A DNA stretch of 64,000 nucleotides from Delphinapterus leucas (taxonomy: Eukaryota; Chordata; Mammalia; Artiodactyla; Monodontidae), in NCBI RefSeq assembly GCF_002288925.2, contig NW_022098000.1, positions 3,493,277 to 3,557,276 of the forward strand, given 5' to 3'. How positions within the stretch are numbered: the stretch's first letter is position 1; each line of letters begins with the position of its first letter. Made by a program: the position numbers and the translations under genes. Shown here one piece after another: positions 10,908 to 22,489 of the stretch. The notes beneath the pieces are model-generated. The model was not told the DNA's origin, did no database searches, and saw only the letters and a list, made by a program, of their open reading frames with translations.

Positions 10908-12496
10908 TCTTTTTTCTTTTTTTAACATCTTTATTGGAGTATAATTGCTTTACAATGGTGTGTTAGTTTCTGCTTTATAACAAAGTGAATCAGTTATACA
11001 TATACATATGTTCCCATATCTCTTCCCACTTGTGTCTCCCTCCCTCCCACCCTCCGTATCCCACCCCTCTAAGTGGTCACAAACCACCGAGCTTATCTCC
11101 CTGTGCTATGCAGCTGCTTCCCACTTGCTATTTACTTTACGTTTGGTAGTGTATATATGTCCATGCCACTCTCTCACTTTGTCACAGCTTACCCCTCCCC
11201 CTCCCCCTATCCTCAAGTCCATTCTCTAGTAGGTCTGTGTCTTTATTCCCACCTTACCCCTAGGTTCTTCATGACCTTTTTTTTCCCTTAGATTCCATAT
11301 ATATGTATTAGCATACAGTATTTGTTTTTCTCTTTCTGACTTACTTCACTCTGTGACAGACTCTAGGTCCATCCACCTCACTACAAGTAACTCAATTTCA
11401 TTTCTTTTTATGGCTGAGTAATATTCCATTGTATATATGTGCCACATCTTCTGTATCCATTCATCCAGTGATGGACACTTAGGTTGCTGCCATGTCCTGG
11501 CTATTGTAAATAGAGCTGCAATGAACATTTTGGTACATGACTTTTTTTGAATTATGGCATTCTTAGGGTATATGCGCAGTAGTGGGATTGCTGGGTCATA
11601 TGGTAGCTCGTTTTTTAGTGTTTTAAGGAACCTCCATACTGGTCTCCATATGAAAAATGGAGCTGGAGGAATCAGGCTATACTACAAAGCTACAGTAATC
11701 AAGACAGTATGGTACGGGCACAGAAACAGAAATATAGATCAATGGAACAGGATAGAAAGCCCAGAGTTCAACCCACGCACATATGGTCACCTCATCTTTG
11801 ATAAAGGAGGCAAGAATATACAGTGGAGAAAAGACAGCCTCTTCAATAAGTGGTGCTGGGAAAACTGAACAGGTACCTGTAAAAGTATGAAAATTAGAAC
11901 ACTCCCTAACACCATATACAAAAATAAACTCAAAATGGATTAAAGACCTAAATGTAAGGCCAGGCAGTATCAAACTCTTAGAGGAAAACATAGGCAGAAC
12001 ACTCTATGACATAAATCACAGCATGATCCTTTTTGACCCACCTCCTAGAGAAATGGAAATAAAAACAAAAATAAATAAATGGGACCTAATGAAACTTAAA
12101 AGCTTTTGCACAGCAAAGGAAACCATAAACAAGACGAAAAGACAACCCTCAGAATGGGAGAAAATATTTTCAAATGAAGCAACTGACAAAGGATTAATCT
12201 CCAAGATTTACAAGCAGTTCATGCAGCTCAATAACAAAAAAACAAACAACCCAATCCAAAAGTGGGCAGAAGACCTAAATAGACATTTCTCCAAAGAAGA
12301 TATACAGATTGCCAACAAACACATGAAAGGATGCTCAACATCATTAATCATTAGAGAAATGCAAATCAAAACTACAATGAGATATCATCTCACACTGGTC
12401 AGAATGGCCATCATCAAAAAATCTAGAAACAATAAATGCTGGAGAGGGTGTGGAGAAAAGGGAACACTCTTGCAGTATTTGTGGGAATGTAAATTG
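10908..12496 (-). mobile_element. Twin-primed L1 inserted in the older L1
   Basis: A 14-bp TSD 'atcccatatgtttt' occurs at 10894-10907 and 12497-12510. From 10908 to about 11652 the L1 is antisense: poly(T), 3' UTR, then ORF2 C-terminus ('MWHIYTMEYYSAIK'). From about 11653 to 12496 it is in sense orientation ('[14 protein letters not shown]' to 'GCGEKGTLL'). The two arms meet in L1 coordinates: the plus arm ends at 'WECKL' and the minus arm begins a few residues later at 'WRPVWRFL'. Little or no L1 sequence was lost at the inversion. Confidence 0.93.
11653..12496 (+). pseudogene. Inverted L1 ORF2 segment
   Basis: Sense-strand ORF2 C-terminal half inside the twin-primed L1. Two open stretches remain (11653-11868 and 12023-12496) with '[12 protein letters not shown]', '[19 protein letters not shown]' and '[15 protein letters not shown]'. 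Relative to the usual '[16 protein letters not shown]' order, about four codons are missing after 'GGIRL'. It has no start and no RT domain, so it is non-functional. Confidence 0.88.
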
Positions 12497-13389
12497 ATCC
12501 CATATGTTTTGTGTCATCGTGTTTTCATTGTCATTTGTTTCTAGGTATTTTTCAATTTCCTCTTTGATTTCTTCAGTGATCTCTTGGTTATTTAGTAGCA
12601 TATTGTTTAGCCTCCATGTGTTTGTATTTTTTACAGTTTTTTTCCTGTAATTGATATCTAGTCTCATAGTATTGTGGTCAGAAAAGATACTTGATTCGAT
12701 TCCAATTTTATTAAATTTACCAAGGCTTGATTTGTGACCCAAGATATGATCTATCCTGGAGAATGTTCCATGAGCCCTTGAGAAGAAAATGTATTCTGTT
12801 GTTTTTGGATGGAATGTCCTATAAATATCAATTAAATCCATGTGGTTGAATGTGTCATTGTGTTGCCTTATTTATTTTCTTTTTGGATGATTTGTCCATT
12901 GGTGAAAGTGTGTTGTTAAAGTTCCCTACTATGATTGTGTTACTGTCAATTTCCCCTTTTATGGCTGTTAACATTTGCCTTGTGTATTGAGATGCTCCTA
13001 TGTTGGGTGCATAAATATTTACAATTGTTACATCTTCTTCTTCAATTGATCCCTTGATCATTATGTAGTGTCCTTCTTTGTCTCTTGGAATAGTCGTTTA
13101 TTTTAAAGTCTATTTTGTCTGATATGAGTATTGCTACTCCAGCTTTCTTTTGATTTCCATTTGCATGGAATATTTTCTTCCATCCCCTCACTCTCAACCT
13201 GTATGTGTCCCTAGTTCTGAAGTGGGTCTCTTGTAGACAGCATATATACGGGTCTTGTTTTTGTATCCATTCAGCCAGTCTGTGTCTTTTGGTTGGAGCA
13301 TTTAATCGATTTACATTTAAGGTGATTATTGATATGTATGTTCCTATTACCGTTTTCTTAATTGTTTTTGGTTTTTTTATACTAATTAT

Positions 13390-13737
13390 TTTTTATTATT
13401 TATTTATTTATTTTTGGCTATATTGGGTCTTCATTGCTGCACGTGGGCTTTCTCTAGTTGCGGTGAGCAGGGGCTGCTCTTCATTGCAGTGTGTGGCCTT
13501 CTCATTGCGGTGGCTTTTCTTGCTGTGGAGCATGGGCTCTAGGCTTGTGGGATTCAGTAGTTGTCACACATGGGCTCAGTAGTTGTGGCTCATGGGCTCT
13601 ACTGCAGAGGCTCAGTAGCTGTGGCACACGGGCTTAGTTGCTCTGCTGCCTGTGGGATCTTCCTTCACCTAGGCTCGAACCCATGTCCGCTGCATTAGCA
13701 GGCAGATTCTTACCAACTGCACCACCGGGGAAGTCCC
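13390..13737 (-). mobile_element. CHR-type SINE, long form, in L1
   Basis: Antisense SINE: left A-rich tail seen as 'tttatttatttatttttggc', body with repeated 'agtagttgtggc', and the head read as 'accaccggggaagtccc'. It sits in the L1 between ORF2 and ORF1. TSD not clear. Confidence 0.88.
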
Positions 13738-13749
13738 ATTTGGGTGTGG

Positions 13750-14676
13750 TTTTGTAGGTCTTTTCCTCCTCTTATGTCTCCTGGCTAGGGAAGTTCCTTT
13801 AGCATTTGTTGTAAAGCTGGATTGGTGGTGCTGAATTCTCTTAACTCTTGCTTGTCTGTAAAGGTTTTAATATCTCTGTTGAATTTGAATGAGATCCTTG
13901 CTGGGTGGAGTAACCTTGGTTGTAGGATTTTCCCTCTCATCACTTTAACTATGTCCTGCCACTCCCTTCTGGCTTGCAGTTTCTGCTGAAAGATCAGCTG
14001 GTAACCTTATGGGGATTCCCTTGTATGTTATCTGTTGCTTTTCCCTTGCTGCTTTTAATATTTTTTCTTTGTATTTAATTTTTGATAGTTTGATTAATAT
14101 GTGTCTTGGTGTGTTTCTCCTTGGATTTATCCTGTATGGGACTCTCTGTGCTTCCTGGACTTGACTGACTATTTCCTTTCCCATGTTAGGGAGGTTTTCA
14201 ACTATAATCTCTTCAAATATTTTCTCAGACCCTTCTCTTTCTCTTCTTCTTCTGGGACCCCTATTATTTGAATGTTGGCTCATTGACTGTAGCCCCAGAG
14301 GTCTCTGAGACTGTCCTCAATTCTTTTCATTCTTTTTTCTTTATTCTGCTCTGTGGCAGTTTTTTCCGCTATTCTATCTTCCATGTCAGTTATCAGTTCT
14401 TCTGCCTCAGTTATTCTGCTATTGATTCTGTCTAGAGAATTTTTAATTTCACTTATTGTGTTGTTCATCACTGTTTGTTTACTGTTTAGTTCTTCTAGGT
14501 CCTTGTTAAACATTTCTTGAATTTTCTCCACTCTATTTCTGAGATTTTTGGATCATCTTTACTATCATTACTCTGAATTACTTTTCAGGTAGACTGCCTA
14601 TTTCCTCTTCATTTGTTTGGTCTGGTCGGTTTTTACCTTGTTCCTTCATCTGCTGCATATTTCTCTGTCTTCTCAT
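13750..14676 (-). pseudogene. L1 ORF1 (RNA-binding protein) pseudogene
   Basis: Relic of the L1 chaperone that coats L1 RNA. The minus-strand start at 14676 gives 'MRRQRNMQQMKEQ'. A premature stop follows near 14578. The coiled-coil region is read at 14280-14531 ('NTISEIKNSLDRINSRITEAEE'-type heptads). A frameshift occurs near 14283, where 'RDLWGYSQ' runs to a stop. The RRM/C-terminal part is at 13945-14283 ('RNTPRHILIKLSKIKYKEK', 'QITYKGIPIRL'). The remaining C-terminus reaches the SINE at 13737. Confidence 0.88.
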
Positions 14677-14679
14677 TTT

Positions 14680-15225
14680 GTTTAACTTACTGTGTTTGGG
14701 GTCTCCTTTTTGCAGGCTGCAGGTTCATAGTTCCTCTTATTTCTGGTGTCTTCCCCCAGTGGGTAAGTTTGGTTCAGTGGCTTGTTTAGGATTCCTGGTG
14801 GGGGGGCTGGTGCCTGTGTTCTGGTGGGTGGGGCTGGATCTTTCCCCTCTGGTGGGCAGGACTTCATCCGATGGTGTGTTTTGGTGTGTCTGTGAACTTA
14901 GTATGACTTTAGGCAGCCTCTCTGCTAGTGGGTGGGGTTGTGCTCCTTGCTAGTTGTTTGGCATGGAGCATCTAGTACTGGAGCTTGCTGGCCTTGGGGT
15001 GGAGCTGGGTCTTAGTGTTGAGACGGAGATCTCTGGGAGAGCTGTTGCTGATTGATTTTATGTGGGCCTGGAAGGTCTCTGGTGGTCCAATGTCCTGGAT
15101 TTGGCTCTCCCACCTTGAAGGCTCAGGCCTGACACTTGGCCGGAACACCAAGACCCTGCCAGTCAGACAGTTTTCTATCTTGTCAGACTGGCTTCTCTTC
15201 AGGATTTCCAAGCTGCTATAACTAT
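14680..15225 (-). promoter_or_regulatory. L1 5' UTR (internal promoter region), decayed
   Basis: GC-richer block directly upstream of L1 ORF1 on the minus strand, including 'cctggtggggggctgg' and 'ggtgggtggggctgg' on the plus strand. In intact L1s this region holds the RNA polymerase II promoter. Assigned by position; activity is not shown. Confidence 0.6.
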
Positions 15226-15269
15226 GAGAGTCATTCTTATCTCTACTCTGCTCCAGTCCTTCTGAAAAT

Positions 15270-15455
15270 TATGAACCAGGAACTAATCTAGGGCCATGGA
15301 TTTCAGTAGTAAAAAACAGTCAAAAATGTCTGGCTTCATGGAGTTTATATATTTCCTCACAAACCAGAAGGGAAGATCCTTGAGGACAGGGAATATCCTT
15401 GTTTCTCTATTGCCTATTACAATGCCTGGTCCATTGCAGAAACTCAATGTGTAAT
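15270..15455. mobile_element. Two short L2 3' fragments, opposite orientation
   Basis: 15270-15355 reads like antisense L2 ('aaaatgtctggcttcatgga'). 15356-15455 reads like sense L2 3' end ('ccttgaggacagggaatatc', 'caatgcctggtccattgcag'). Confidence 0.6.
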
Positions 15456-16160
15456 TGGGAAGAACAAATCTGACTCCATACTGGATCAGTTTCTTTTACT
15501 TTTACTTTGTATTCAATTGCTTTTGCTTAGTTGTACTAATTCAAGGAGGCATGAGACCGAGCAGGACCTTGTGGGGCCTTCCCAAGTACAAAACCTTCCT
15601 GTGTCCCTCCATAAATAGGGTTTTTGTTTCCTCTTAAAATTTGTGATCTATAAAGATTTCCTATGTTCTCCAACATGGTTTAATTAAATTTAGAAGTCAT
15701 AATATTTAGTAGAATATATTTCCGGTTTTGCTTTTACATATGAGACACATTTTTATGGAAGTGGTTTGGGGAATATATAATCTAGGAAATAATTCAAAGT
15801 CTACCTGTCATACTGAGAAAGAGAAGAAAGTAGAAGGAGGTGTTAATGAAGGTTGTATCCTGATAAGTAAAGGAAAAGGATAGATAATCTGGTAAGTGCT
15901 GATACATAATATGGATTATTCAGGGACTCCCAAATCTGTTTGTATTCTATATCATTTATTAGCTGTTATTTATCTTACTAAGTCACTTTTACCATATATC
16001 CTTAACCTAAATAATATTACATTTATGCAATATTTTCCACTAACCAAAATAACATTTTCAGAAAAACTTAACATTTATTACCTTATTTGATCCTCACAAA
16101 AACACTTTTGGAAACTGAAAAAGTACTATTAGTCCCAAGTTATGATATGCAGGTAATTAC
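15456..16160. other. Unrecognised sequence
   Basis: 15456-15640 has a repeat-like feel ('ggaggcatgagaccgagcag', 'ccataaataggg'), possibly LTR-derived, but I cannot name a family. The rest is AT-rich without recognised features. A weak antisense MIR-like segment lies at about 16065-16150. Confidence 0.4.
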
Positions 16161-16189
16161 CATTATTTACAATTCTAGAATTCTAAGTT

Positions 16190-16595
16190 TATTTCTGGAC
16201 TCTCTATTCTGTTCCATTGACCTATGTGTCTGTTTTTATGCCAGTAGCATACTGTTTTGATCTCTGTAGCTTTGTAATATAGTTGGCAATTAGGGAGCCC
16301 TCATACTTTCAAATTTTTTCTTCTTTCTCAAGACTGCTGTGGCTATTTGAGGTCTTTCATTGTTCCATACACATTTTAAGATTGTTTGTTCTATTTCTGT
16401 GAAAAACTACATTCAGATTTTGATAGAGATTGCATTAAATTTATAGATTTCTTTGGGTAGTATGGACATTTTAACAATATTAATTCTTCCAATCTATGAG
16501 CATGGAACACCTTTCTATTGATTTCTGTCTTCTTCAATTTCTTTCATCAAAGTCATACAGTTTTTGGTTGTACAGATTCTAATTCTATTAGGTAA
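16190..16595 (-). mobile_element. Old L1 ORF2 fragment, antisense
   Basis: Antisense L1 ORF2 blocks: 'attctgttccattgacctat', 'gtagctttgtaatatagttg', 'tgtgaaaaactacattcag' and 'attaattcttccaatctatg'. More diverged than the young L1s here and without visible TSD, so probably an L1M-type copy. Confidence 0.8.
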
Positions 16596-16599
16596 AATA

Positions 16600-16840
16600 G
16601 TATGCAGATACATACATATCTATTACATTAGGTAATGATAGAAGCTTTGAAGAAAAATAAAGGAGGCAAGAAGGTAAAGACTGAAAGGAGGTACTATTTT
16701 TATAAAATTTGGTCCAAAGATGCTTTTCTAATGGGCTAACATTTGAGCAGAAACCTGAGTGAATGGAGCATGGGAACTCTGTGATATGTGGGGTGGAGGA
16801 CTTTTTCAGTCAAAGCGAACAGGATGTGCAAAGACCCTGA
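16600..16840 (-). mobile_element. L2 fragment, antisense
   Basis: Antisense L2 motifs: 'agaaaaataaagg' context, 'acatttgagcagaaacctga' and 'gtgcaaagaccctgaggcag'. A T-run follows at 16848-16867. Confidence 0.75.
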
Positions 16841-16867
16841 GGCAGGTTTTTTTTTTTTTTTTTTTTT

Positions 16868-19100
16868 GAGAAAAATTGAGGTCCAAATGGTTGGAGAGAA
16901 CTGAGGGTTAAGACAATTTTAGGGGGTACTATTTACCTGGTTTTGGTCCACTGGCTACCAGAATTTTGACTCTCATTTTCAGATATACTTACCCAATTCA
17001 AGTATTTATCTATAAAAATATTTATAGAGGAGATTTACCTTATATTTTCGAAGGCTTCTAGATACACTGAGAATTACTGAACCCATGCCCTATATTTATA
17101 TAATTTTTATTAAATCCTCCAAAATTATAAAAGGGTGTATAGTGGGTTCTTTTTCCTCATAAAGGATTTATTGCCGTTAGATATCATGTGTAAGAAAATA
17201 ATTTCTTTGACAATTTAGTCAGGTGTTTCTTCCAGCTGTCCCACTTTCATTTGTCTTAACGCTGTAGACTCTGCATCTGACCTCTTTTACTGAGTCTTCT
17301 TATAAGCTGCTCAGAGTAGCCTCTCAGTTTGGGACTTTACAATTCGTTCACTCCACCTCTATGAACGTGGGAAAGTAGGTATCCATTTTCCTTGGAAAGA
17401 TACTACCAGTGTTTGCCTTGCTCCCCAAATTCACTATGGAACCATGAAGTCCCTTCCTCCAGGGAGGGTGAGCCCTCAGCTTTCGTTACCTTGTTTCTTC
17501 TGCAACCCCTCAAGCTATTCTGCACTGAGGCTTTTTTGCATCTAAGAAGAATATATCATCAGGTAAATGCTTATCTTACAGGCATGGAAAATGGAAATCC
17601 TGTCCCCTGCGGGGTGGTGGAGCTGGAGAGAAAGAGAGGGAGGGTGGGGATTAAGTCAGGGACTAGAATTGAGGGTCTGAGCTTCCTCTCCCTGGGGGAG
17701 GAGACAAGGTAGAGGACAATGCTGGTGAAGCAAGGTTGCCGCTCATCTCTGGATAGACCTTGGGTAATTCCAAGCTCTCTACTCAGTATGGCTTGAGAAT
17801 GATGAGGCAGGACAATATATTGGAACTGGTTGAGGCAGATGTCTAGGTTCAGGCTGAGATGGTAGTCTCACAGCCTCACAAACTGAACATGGTGTCCCAG
17901 CCACCCAGAAGCTCCCTGTGTGTTCTGCCAGCTGACACAGAAGTGCTTAGAAGAACCAGATTATATAAGGGGGCTGCCGAAAATTTGTCTTCATTCTATG
18001 GCAGCTCAGCTGATGCTAGCACAGAGACCAAATAAAGCAGGTGGGACCAAGCACCTCACAGCAGATACTGGCAGAAAATTCTCAGTGACTCATTGGGTTA
18101 AGCGTGATTGCAGGGGAAGGTACCTTAACCCCCTGAAACCATAGGTTCTCTTGGGAGGGAAATAGGAAGAATGAGGAAGGGAATAATTAAAAACTCAATG
18201 AGTTTGTATAATGAAAAAATCTGAGTTACTAATACCCCAAAGAGTCTGTTGAACCTAAAAGGACCAAGGTCCCTTGAAAATATTTGAAAGAGTTTTTTAA
18301 TCCACTGAGTAGAAATGGAAACTTGAGAAAGATGACATCATCTTTGAATTTTAAAAGTGCATTTTTTTTTCTTTTGTATATCTGCGTTAGTGTGTACAAA
18401 TTTCAGCTCTTGCCAGATTAGGGTATTTGGCATACCACACAGTAAAGGACTTATTATAAGGCATATGAGCTGCCATGAATCCAAATGGATACATTTGTAA
18501 CTTTGAAACCACAAGCCATCCTCAAGAGAGGAGACTTAGGAAGTTTCCACAGCTCTTCTTTATTATTATGTCTCCAAAACTTTCCATTTTCACCATCGTG
18601 TGGTCAAATAATGGTGCAGATGCCTCCCGGGGCACCCCACATAGGTCTTTGTAAATCCTGAAGTTTCCAGAATGTAGCAGCATCTACACTGGTTGCCTTG
18701 TTTCTCTAATGTCTGCTCCAGCTCAGAAGTTCCTGGATGTTGAGGTGGCCTCCTACATACCATTAGCCTGTCCCAGCCAGTATCAATATATCATCCATGG
18801 ACCTGCCTTTCCTCTCAAAGCATGAGCTGACTTTTAGAAAAAAAGAGCACCTATTCCATGTTAAGTCCAGGACAGCCATCCTGTGTTCCATGGTTGCCCC
18901 CACGTTCCCCACCTTGCTTCTCCTACTCTAGGGCTGATACATCATTTGCGTTTAACACGCAAATGATGGGAGGAAGTTGTAAGTCCATTACTGCCTTTTT
19001 TGCATTCACTTTTGCCCCCCAGAAACATTCTTCTAAAAGTTTAGTGTCTACAGTAGATCGCACTTCATTGGTTCAGTTATAGGGTACGACCTGGTTTGGG
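16868..19100. other. Unrecognised, partly GC-richer sequence
   Basis: No gene recognised. 17390-18150 is less AT-rich than its surroundings. It includes a TATA-like 'ttatataagg' near 17960 and 'aaataaa' near 18030, a spacing compatible with a decayed LTR, but no family match is evident. Short open frames (17392-17712, 17920-18144, 18858-19082) have no recognisable domains. Confidence 0.4.
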
Positions 19101-19129
19101 AGCGGCCAAACAATCTGCTTTGTGTTATT

Positions 19130-19560
19130 CAGAGTAAATAACATCCTCACCTATGCCAAATCTTAGTGGTTTATTTCTCGTTGCAGTCTGAGGCCGGTTG
19201 AGTGGCTGTCTTCACAACGGTCACTCAGGGACTGGGCCTCCATCCAGCAGTGACTCCATCCTAGAAGCCTTTGGTCCAGACATGAAGATAAAGGCGAGGA
19301 GGTTCAAGAGACACTTGGGATTAGGCTTAGAAGCAGCATACGTCAATTCCACATACATGGGCAAGGGTGTGCCTTCTCTCTCAAGAGGTGATAAAACTTT
19401 TTCACGAAAGTCCCTCTGTGAAGAAAGGCTGGGGAGTAGATAGCAATGCATGCGTATGGGCTAGGCTGCCACTGTCTGTCTTCTGGACACCAAAGCTCAG
19501 GCAGGTTCCCCTCTGCCACGAAGACCACACTCACCCCCTCCTCCAGGGGGACAGTGTGGA
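19130..19560. other. Possible ancient LTR-like repeat
   Basis: 'atcttagtggtttatttctc', then 'gtcactcagggactgggcct' and 'cagtgactccatcctagaag', occur in the order seen in an old LTR-like mammalian repeat I cannot name. Three overlapping short frames here are not protein-like. Confidence 0.45.
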
Positions 19561-20930
19561 ATCCCAGGCAGTCACTGCATCAGCCCAGGTCCATGAGGCT
19601 CTGTGGTCCTTTCCATCAAGACCACACCTGCCTCCTCTTGATCCTTTAATCTACACGCTAACATAGCAAGTCATCCCTCCCGCTCCTCACTCCCCACACC
19701 TGATGGACAGTAGTGATCAAGAAAGGATAAACTCAGTAAGGCTCTTACTTGGAAAAGGGGAGGAAGGAAGTCCTCCGGAAGTCACTGGTCCACAGCAGTA
19801 CTGAAATCCTGTGTAGAAAGCTCTCTTTGTAAAGTGGGTTGATCTCCTATTCTGTTCTGTAGGATAGAATCTCTTATCCAGTATTTTTGGTGCCTCTTTC
19901 CTTTGCCCTCTGTATTGATTTTCCTTATCCACATCCTCTGTGCCAATGTCTGAAATGGCTGTTTTAAATGTGGCCATATACCTTTATAACCTGCCCTAGT
20001 TTTTAAAGGCAGTGAAAGTTTAGTGTCCCTTAGGAACCTTTAAGTATCAATCAATCACTTTTTTTTTTCATCATCTGGACTCTTGGTTGTTTAGATAGCA
20101 CATTTTGCTCAAAAACTCTGTGGGCTTCTGAGCTCTTTGCTTCCAGCCCTTTCCAGCTGCCCATCACCACACTCAGAGTTCTCTTTTATACCTAATTCTC
20201 AAGCTGGTTTACTTCTTTGCTCCCTTACCCACCTTCTTCATCACTTAATGGGTGCTCAGAAGTCACGCTTTTAATAGGATCGTTGCACCAGGTTTAAAGA
20301 GTAATTGGTTAAGACTTGTTTCTCAAAACCTCTGTCAATTTTATCTCTTACTGTTTGAAGTCCAAAAAACAGAGGGTTTTCCAACCCTTAGTTTGAATGG
20401 TTTTCCAACTAATTCGGAGTCGGGGGAAAATTTGGAGGCATGAACCCTGAAATTATATGGTGGGTTCACAGACTTAAGAAAAATACTGATGAAATTATTG
20501 TGAGTTGACATGCAGGCATTGCCTTTGCCCTGAGGAAACATGCCTGATAAGCTTATAGAAATTTCTAGAATCTGGAAATGGAGAGGAGGCAGTGTCTTGA
20601 GGAGCGTGGCAGGGGCACAGGGTACCTCATCAGGGGCCTGGGGTACCAGCATCCGTAGTCACTTCCATTCACAAACCTGCTGAGGGAGATTCTCCATTTG
20701 AAACAAAGGAAGAGCAGTGAGCACTTCTCTAAGTTACATAAATTCAGACAATTCCTAACAAAAAGAAGTGACAAATTGTGTCTTGTCGTTTATTACAAAA
20801 TGCCCATTTTCTTCCTTCCTCCCTGAATTCAAGCTCTTTTTGCATCAAGAGAAGCTCACATTCAAAAGAAACCAAATGTAAAATGAAACAAACTACTGAC
20901 ACAGAAAGTAAGGGGCAGCAACAGCAATTT
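19561..20930. other. Unrecognised sequence
   Basis: No gene, exon or clear repeat seen on either strand. Short frames at 20252-20774 lack family features. Confidence 0.4.
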
Positions 20931-20939
20931 CTATTGTTG

Positions 20940-21980
20940 AGGACCTAATAATCTAAATTATGAACTATTTGAAGAAAGCAAAGATAAAATAGAAAATCAG
21001 GAAGGAAAGAAATAAAATAACCAGCAAGAATAAAAAAGCATTAAAGGAACATCTATAACATGAAATTTTTGAAGGTGAAAATTTAATGAATGGGTTAAAC
21101 AGCATATGAGGCATAGCTAAGGCAACAATGATTGAACTTACAACTTTACCAATAGTTGGTGATGTTGGCACTGAATATTATCACCATTAAAAATATTTAC
21201 CTTATGTAGACAAAGGAGTTAATTAGCAATTTAGAAAGGAAGAATACATATGACCATTAAAAGGAGTTAAAATATTACAATCTCATTTGTTTTTAAAGAA
21301 ACGCAAATTAAGTAACAGCATATTTTGTTTATTAGCTTGGCAAGGATTAAAGGACCATATCCAGTACTGGCATGGATGTAGGGAAATGAAGAACTCCACT
21401 CACTGCTCTTAGGGCAGAAACTGTCATAACTTTTCTGGAGGATACTTGTTTCAAAGGGTTTAATGGGCAAAATCATTGACTTAGAAATTTCACTTAAAAA
21501 ATTTTTTCCCTTAGGAAATAATTACACAGATGCGCCAAGATGTTATGTAGGAAACTGTTCCTTGAAGGATTCTTTGTAGTAGGAATGAATTGTAACAATT
21601 AAAATATCCAAAAGAGGTTTTGTTAAATAGATTTTGTTTTTACATTGTGATAATAAATGGCTATTAACAATAATTGTGTGAATATTTATTAACATGAAAA
21701 GATATTTGTGGTACATTAAGTGAAAGAAGCAAGTTTTGGGAAAATATATGTGATACTTCTGTATATTTCTAAATGTGGGCACACATTTATGTATGTGTGT
21801 GCGTAGGAAAAATTTGAAAGCAGATATAGCAAAATTTAAACAGTGAATATCTCCCTATGTTTGAATTTCAAGTGATTTTGAATTGATTTTTCTTCAGGGT
21901 CTTTCCATTATTAACTTTTTAAATTAGATGAACATATATCACTCATGTGGTACATTTTATAGAAGAAAACCACTTGCTGA
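20940..21980 (+). mobile_element. Very old L1 (L1M/HAL1-like) fragments
   Basis: 'atgggttaaacagcatatga' and 'catagctaaggcaacaatga' resemble the ORF1 region of old L1/HAL1. 21290-21980 resembles a degraded L1 3' half, for example 'ttgttaaatagattttg' and 'aagtgaaagaagcaagttt'. Highly diverged; boundaries approximate. Confidence 0.5.
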
Positions 21981-22254
21981 TTTGAAAGACAGAAATGGTG
22001 ACATTTGATTCTTGACACATATTATTTGATTTCGCAGTATTTGTTTCCATTTTTTCTTTTATGATTTGTATACTCACAGGTTTTACAAATTTACTATTTT
22101 AGTTTTTTTTCCTTTCTTGTACAATTTAGAAGTCTTCATGTATTTAAATTAATAAACTTGGTTTCTCATTTCAGATGCATTTATATTATGTCGTGTGACC
22201 ACATTTACATATATAGTATTAAGAGCCTAAGTTAGCACATGTCTCTGGCTTCTT

Positions 22255-22449
22255 TTTTTTAAAGATTTTTTTTCTGATGTAGACCATTTTTAAAGTCTTT
22301 ATTGAATTTGTTGCAATATTGCTTTTGTTTTATGTTTCGGTTTTTTGGCCGTAAGGCATGGGGAAGCTTAGCTCCCTGACCAGGGATCGAACCCGCACCC
22401 CCTGCATTGGAAGGCAAAGTCTTAACCACTGGACCACCAGGAAAATCCC
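22255..22449 (-). mobile_element. CHR-type SINE, short-body form
   Basis: Antisense SINE with tail-side 'aaagtctttattgaatttgt', then 'tgaccagggatcgaacccgc' (B-box side) and the head read as 'ggaccaccaggaaaatccc'. TSD 'tctctggcttctt' at 22242-22254 and 22450-22462. Confidence 0.93.
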
Positions 22450-22489
22450 TCTCTGGCTTCTTAATGTAGAAGGTCCTTTCACTTCCTGA

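Larger units (their letters stand above)
7940..13360 (-). pseudogene. L1 ORF2 (endonuclease/reverse transcriptase) pseudogene
   Basis: Relic of the L1 protein that nicks genomic DNA and copies L1 RNA into it. The endonuclease part lies at about 12344-13340: 'NIYAPNIGA' and 'SDHN' are present, but the usual GDFN aspartate reads 'GNFNN'. The RT part retains 'SPGPDGF' (10205-10528), 'ISIDAEKAF' (9768-10070) and 'FADDM' at 9654-9665, the metal-binding motif. The C-terminal cysteine-rich part appears at 8224-8496 ('[11 protein letters not shown]'). Stops and frameshifts break it into pieces of about 65-165 codons. A second L1 is inserted at 10908-12496 between the endonuclease and RT parts. It cannot encode a working enzyme. 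Confidence 0.9.
7573..15225 (-). mobile_element. Nearly full-length L1, antisense, interrupted by an L1 and a SINE
   Basis: Read on the minus strand from right to left: 5' UTR (about 14680-15225), ORF1 (to about 13750), ORF2 (about 13360 to 7940) and 3' UTR to the poly(A), seen as poly(T) at 7574-7582. Removing the inserted L1 (10908-12510 including one TSD copy) and the SINE (about 13390-13737) leaves roughly 5.7 kb, close to a full mammalian L1. The sequence matches the cetartiodactyl L1 type, with '(t)ggcttctgcttcccactagc'-like 3' UTR blocks. Both reading frames are broken. I could not find a convincing TSD pair for this copy, and the 5' boundary is approximate. Confidence 0.88.

Noticed and set aside
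19198..19666. Cluster of overlapping frames resembling an exon
   Set aside because: Three frames on both strands overlap. The underlying DNA resembles an old LTR-type repeat, and no coding bias is apparent.
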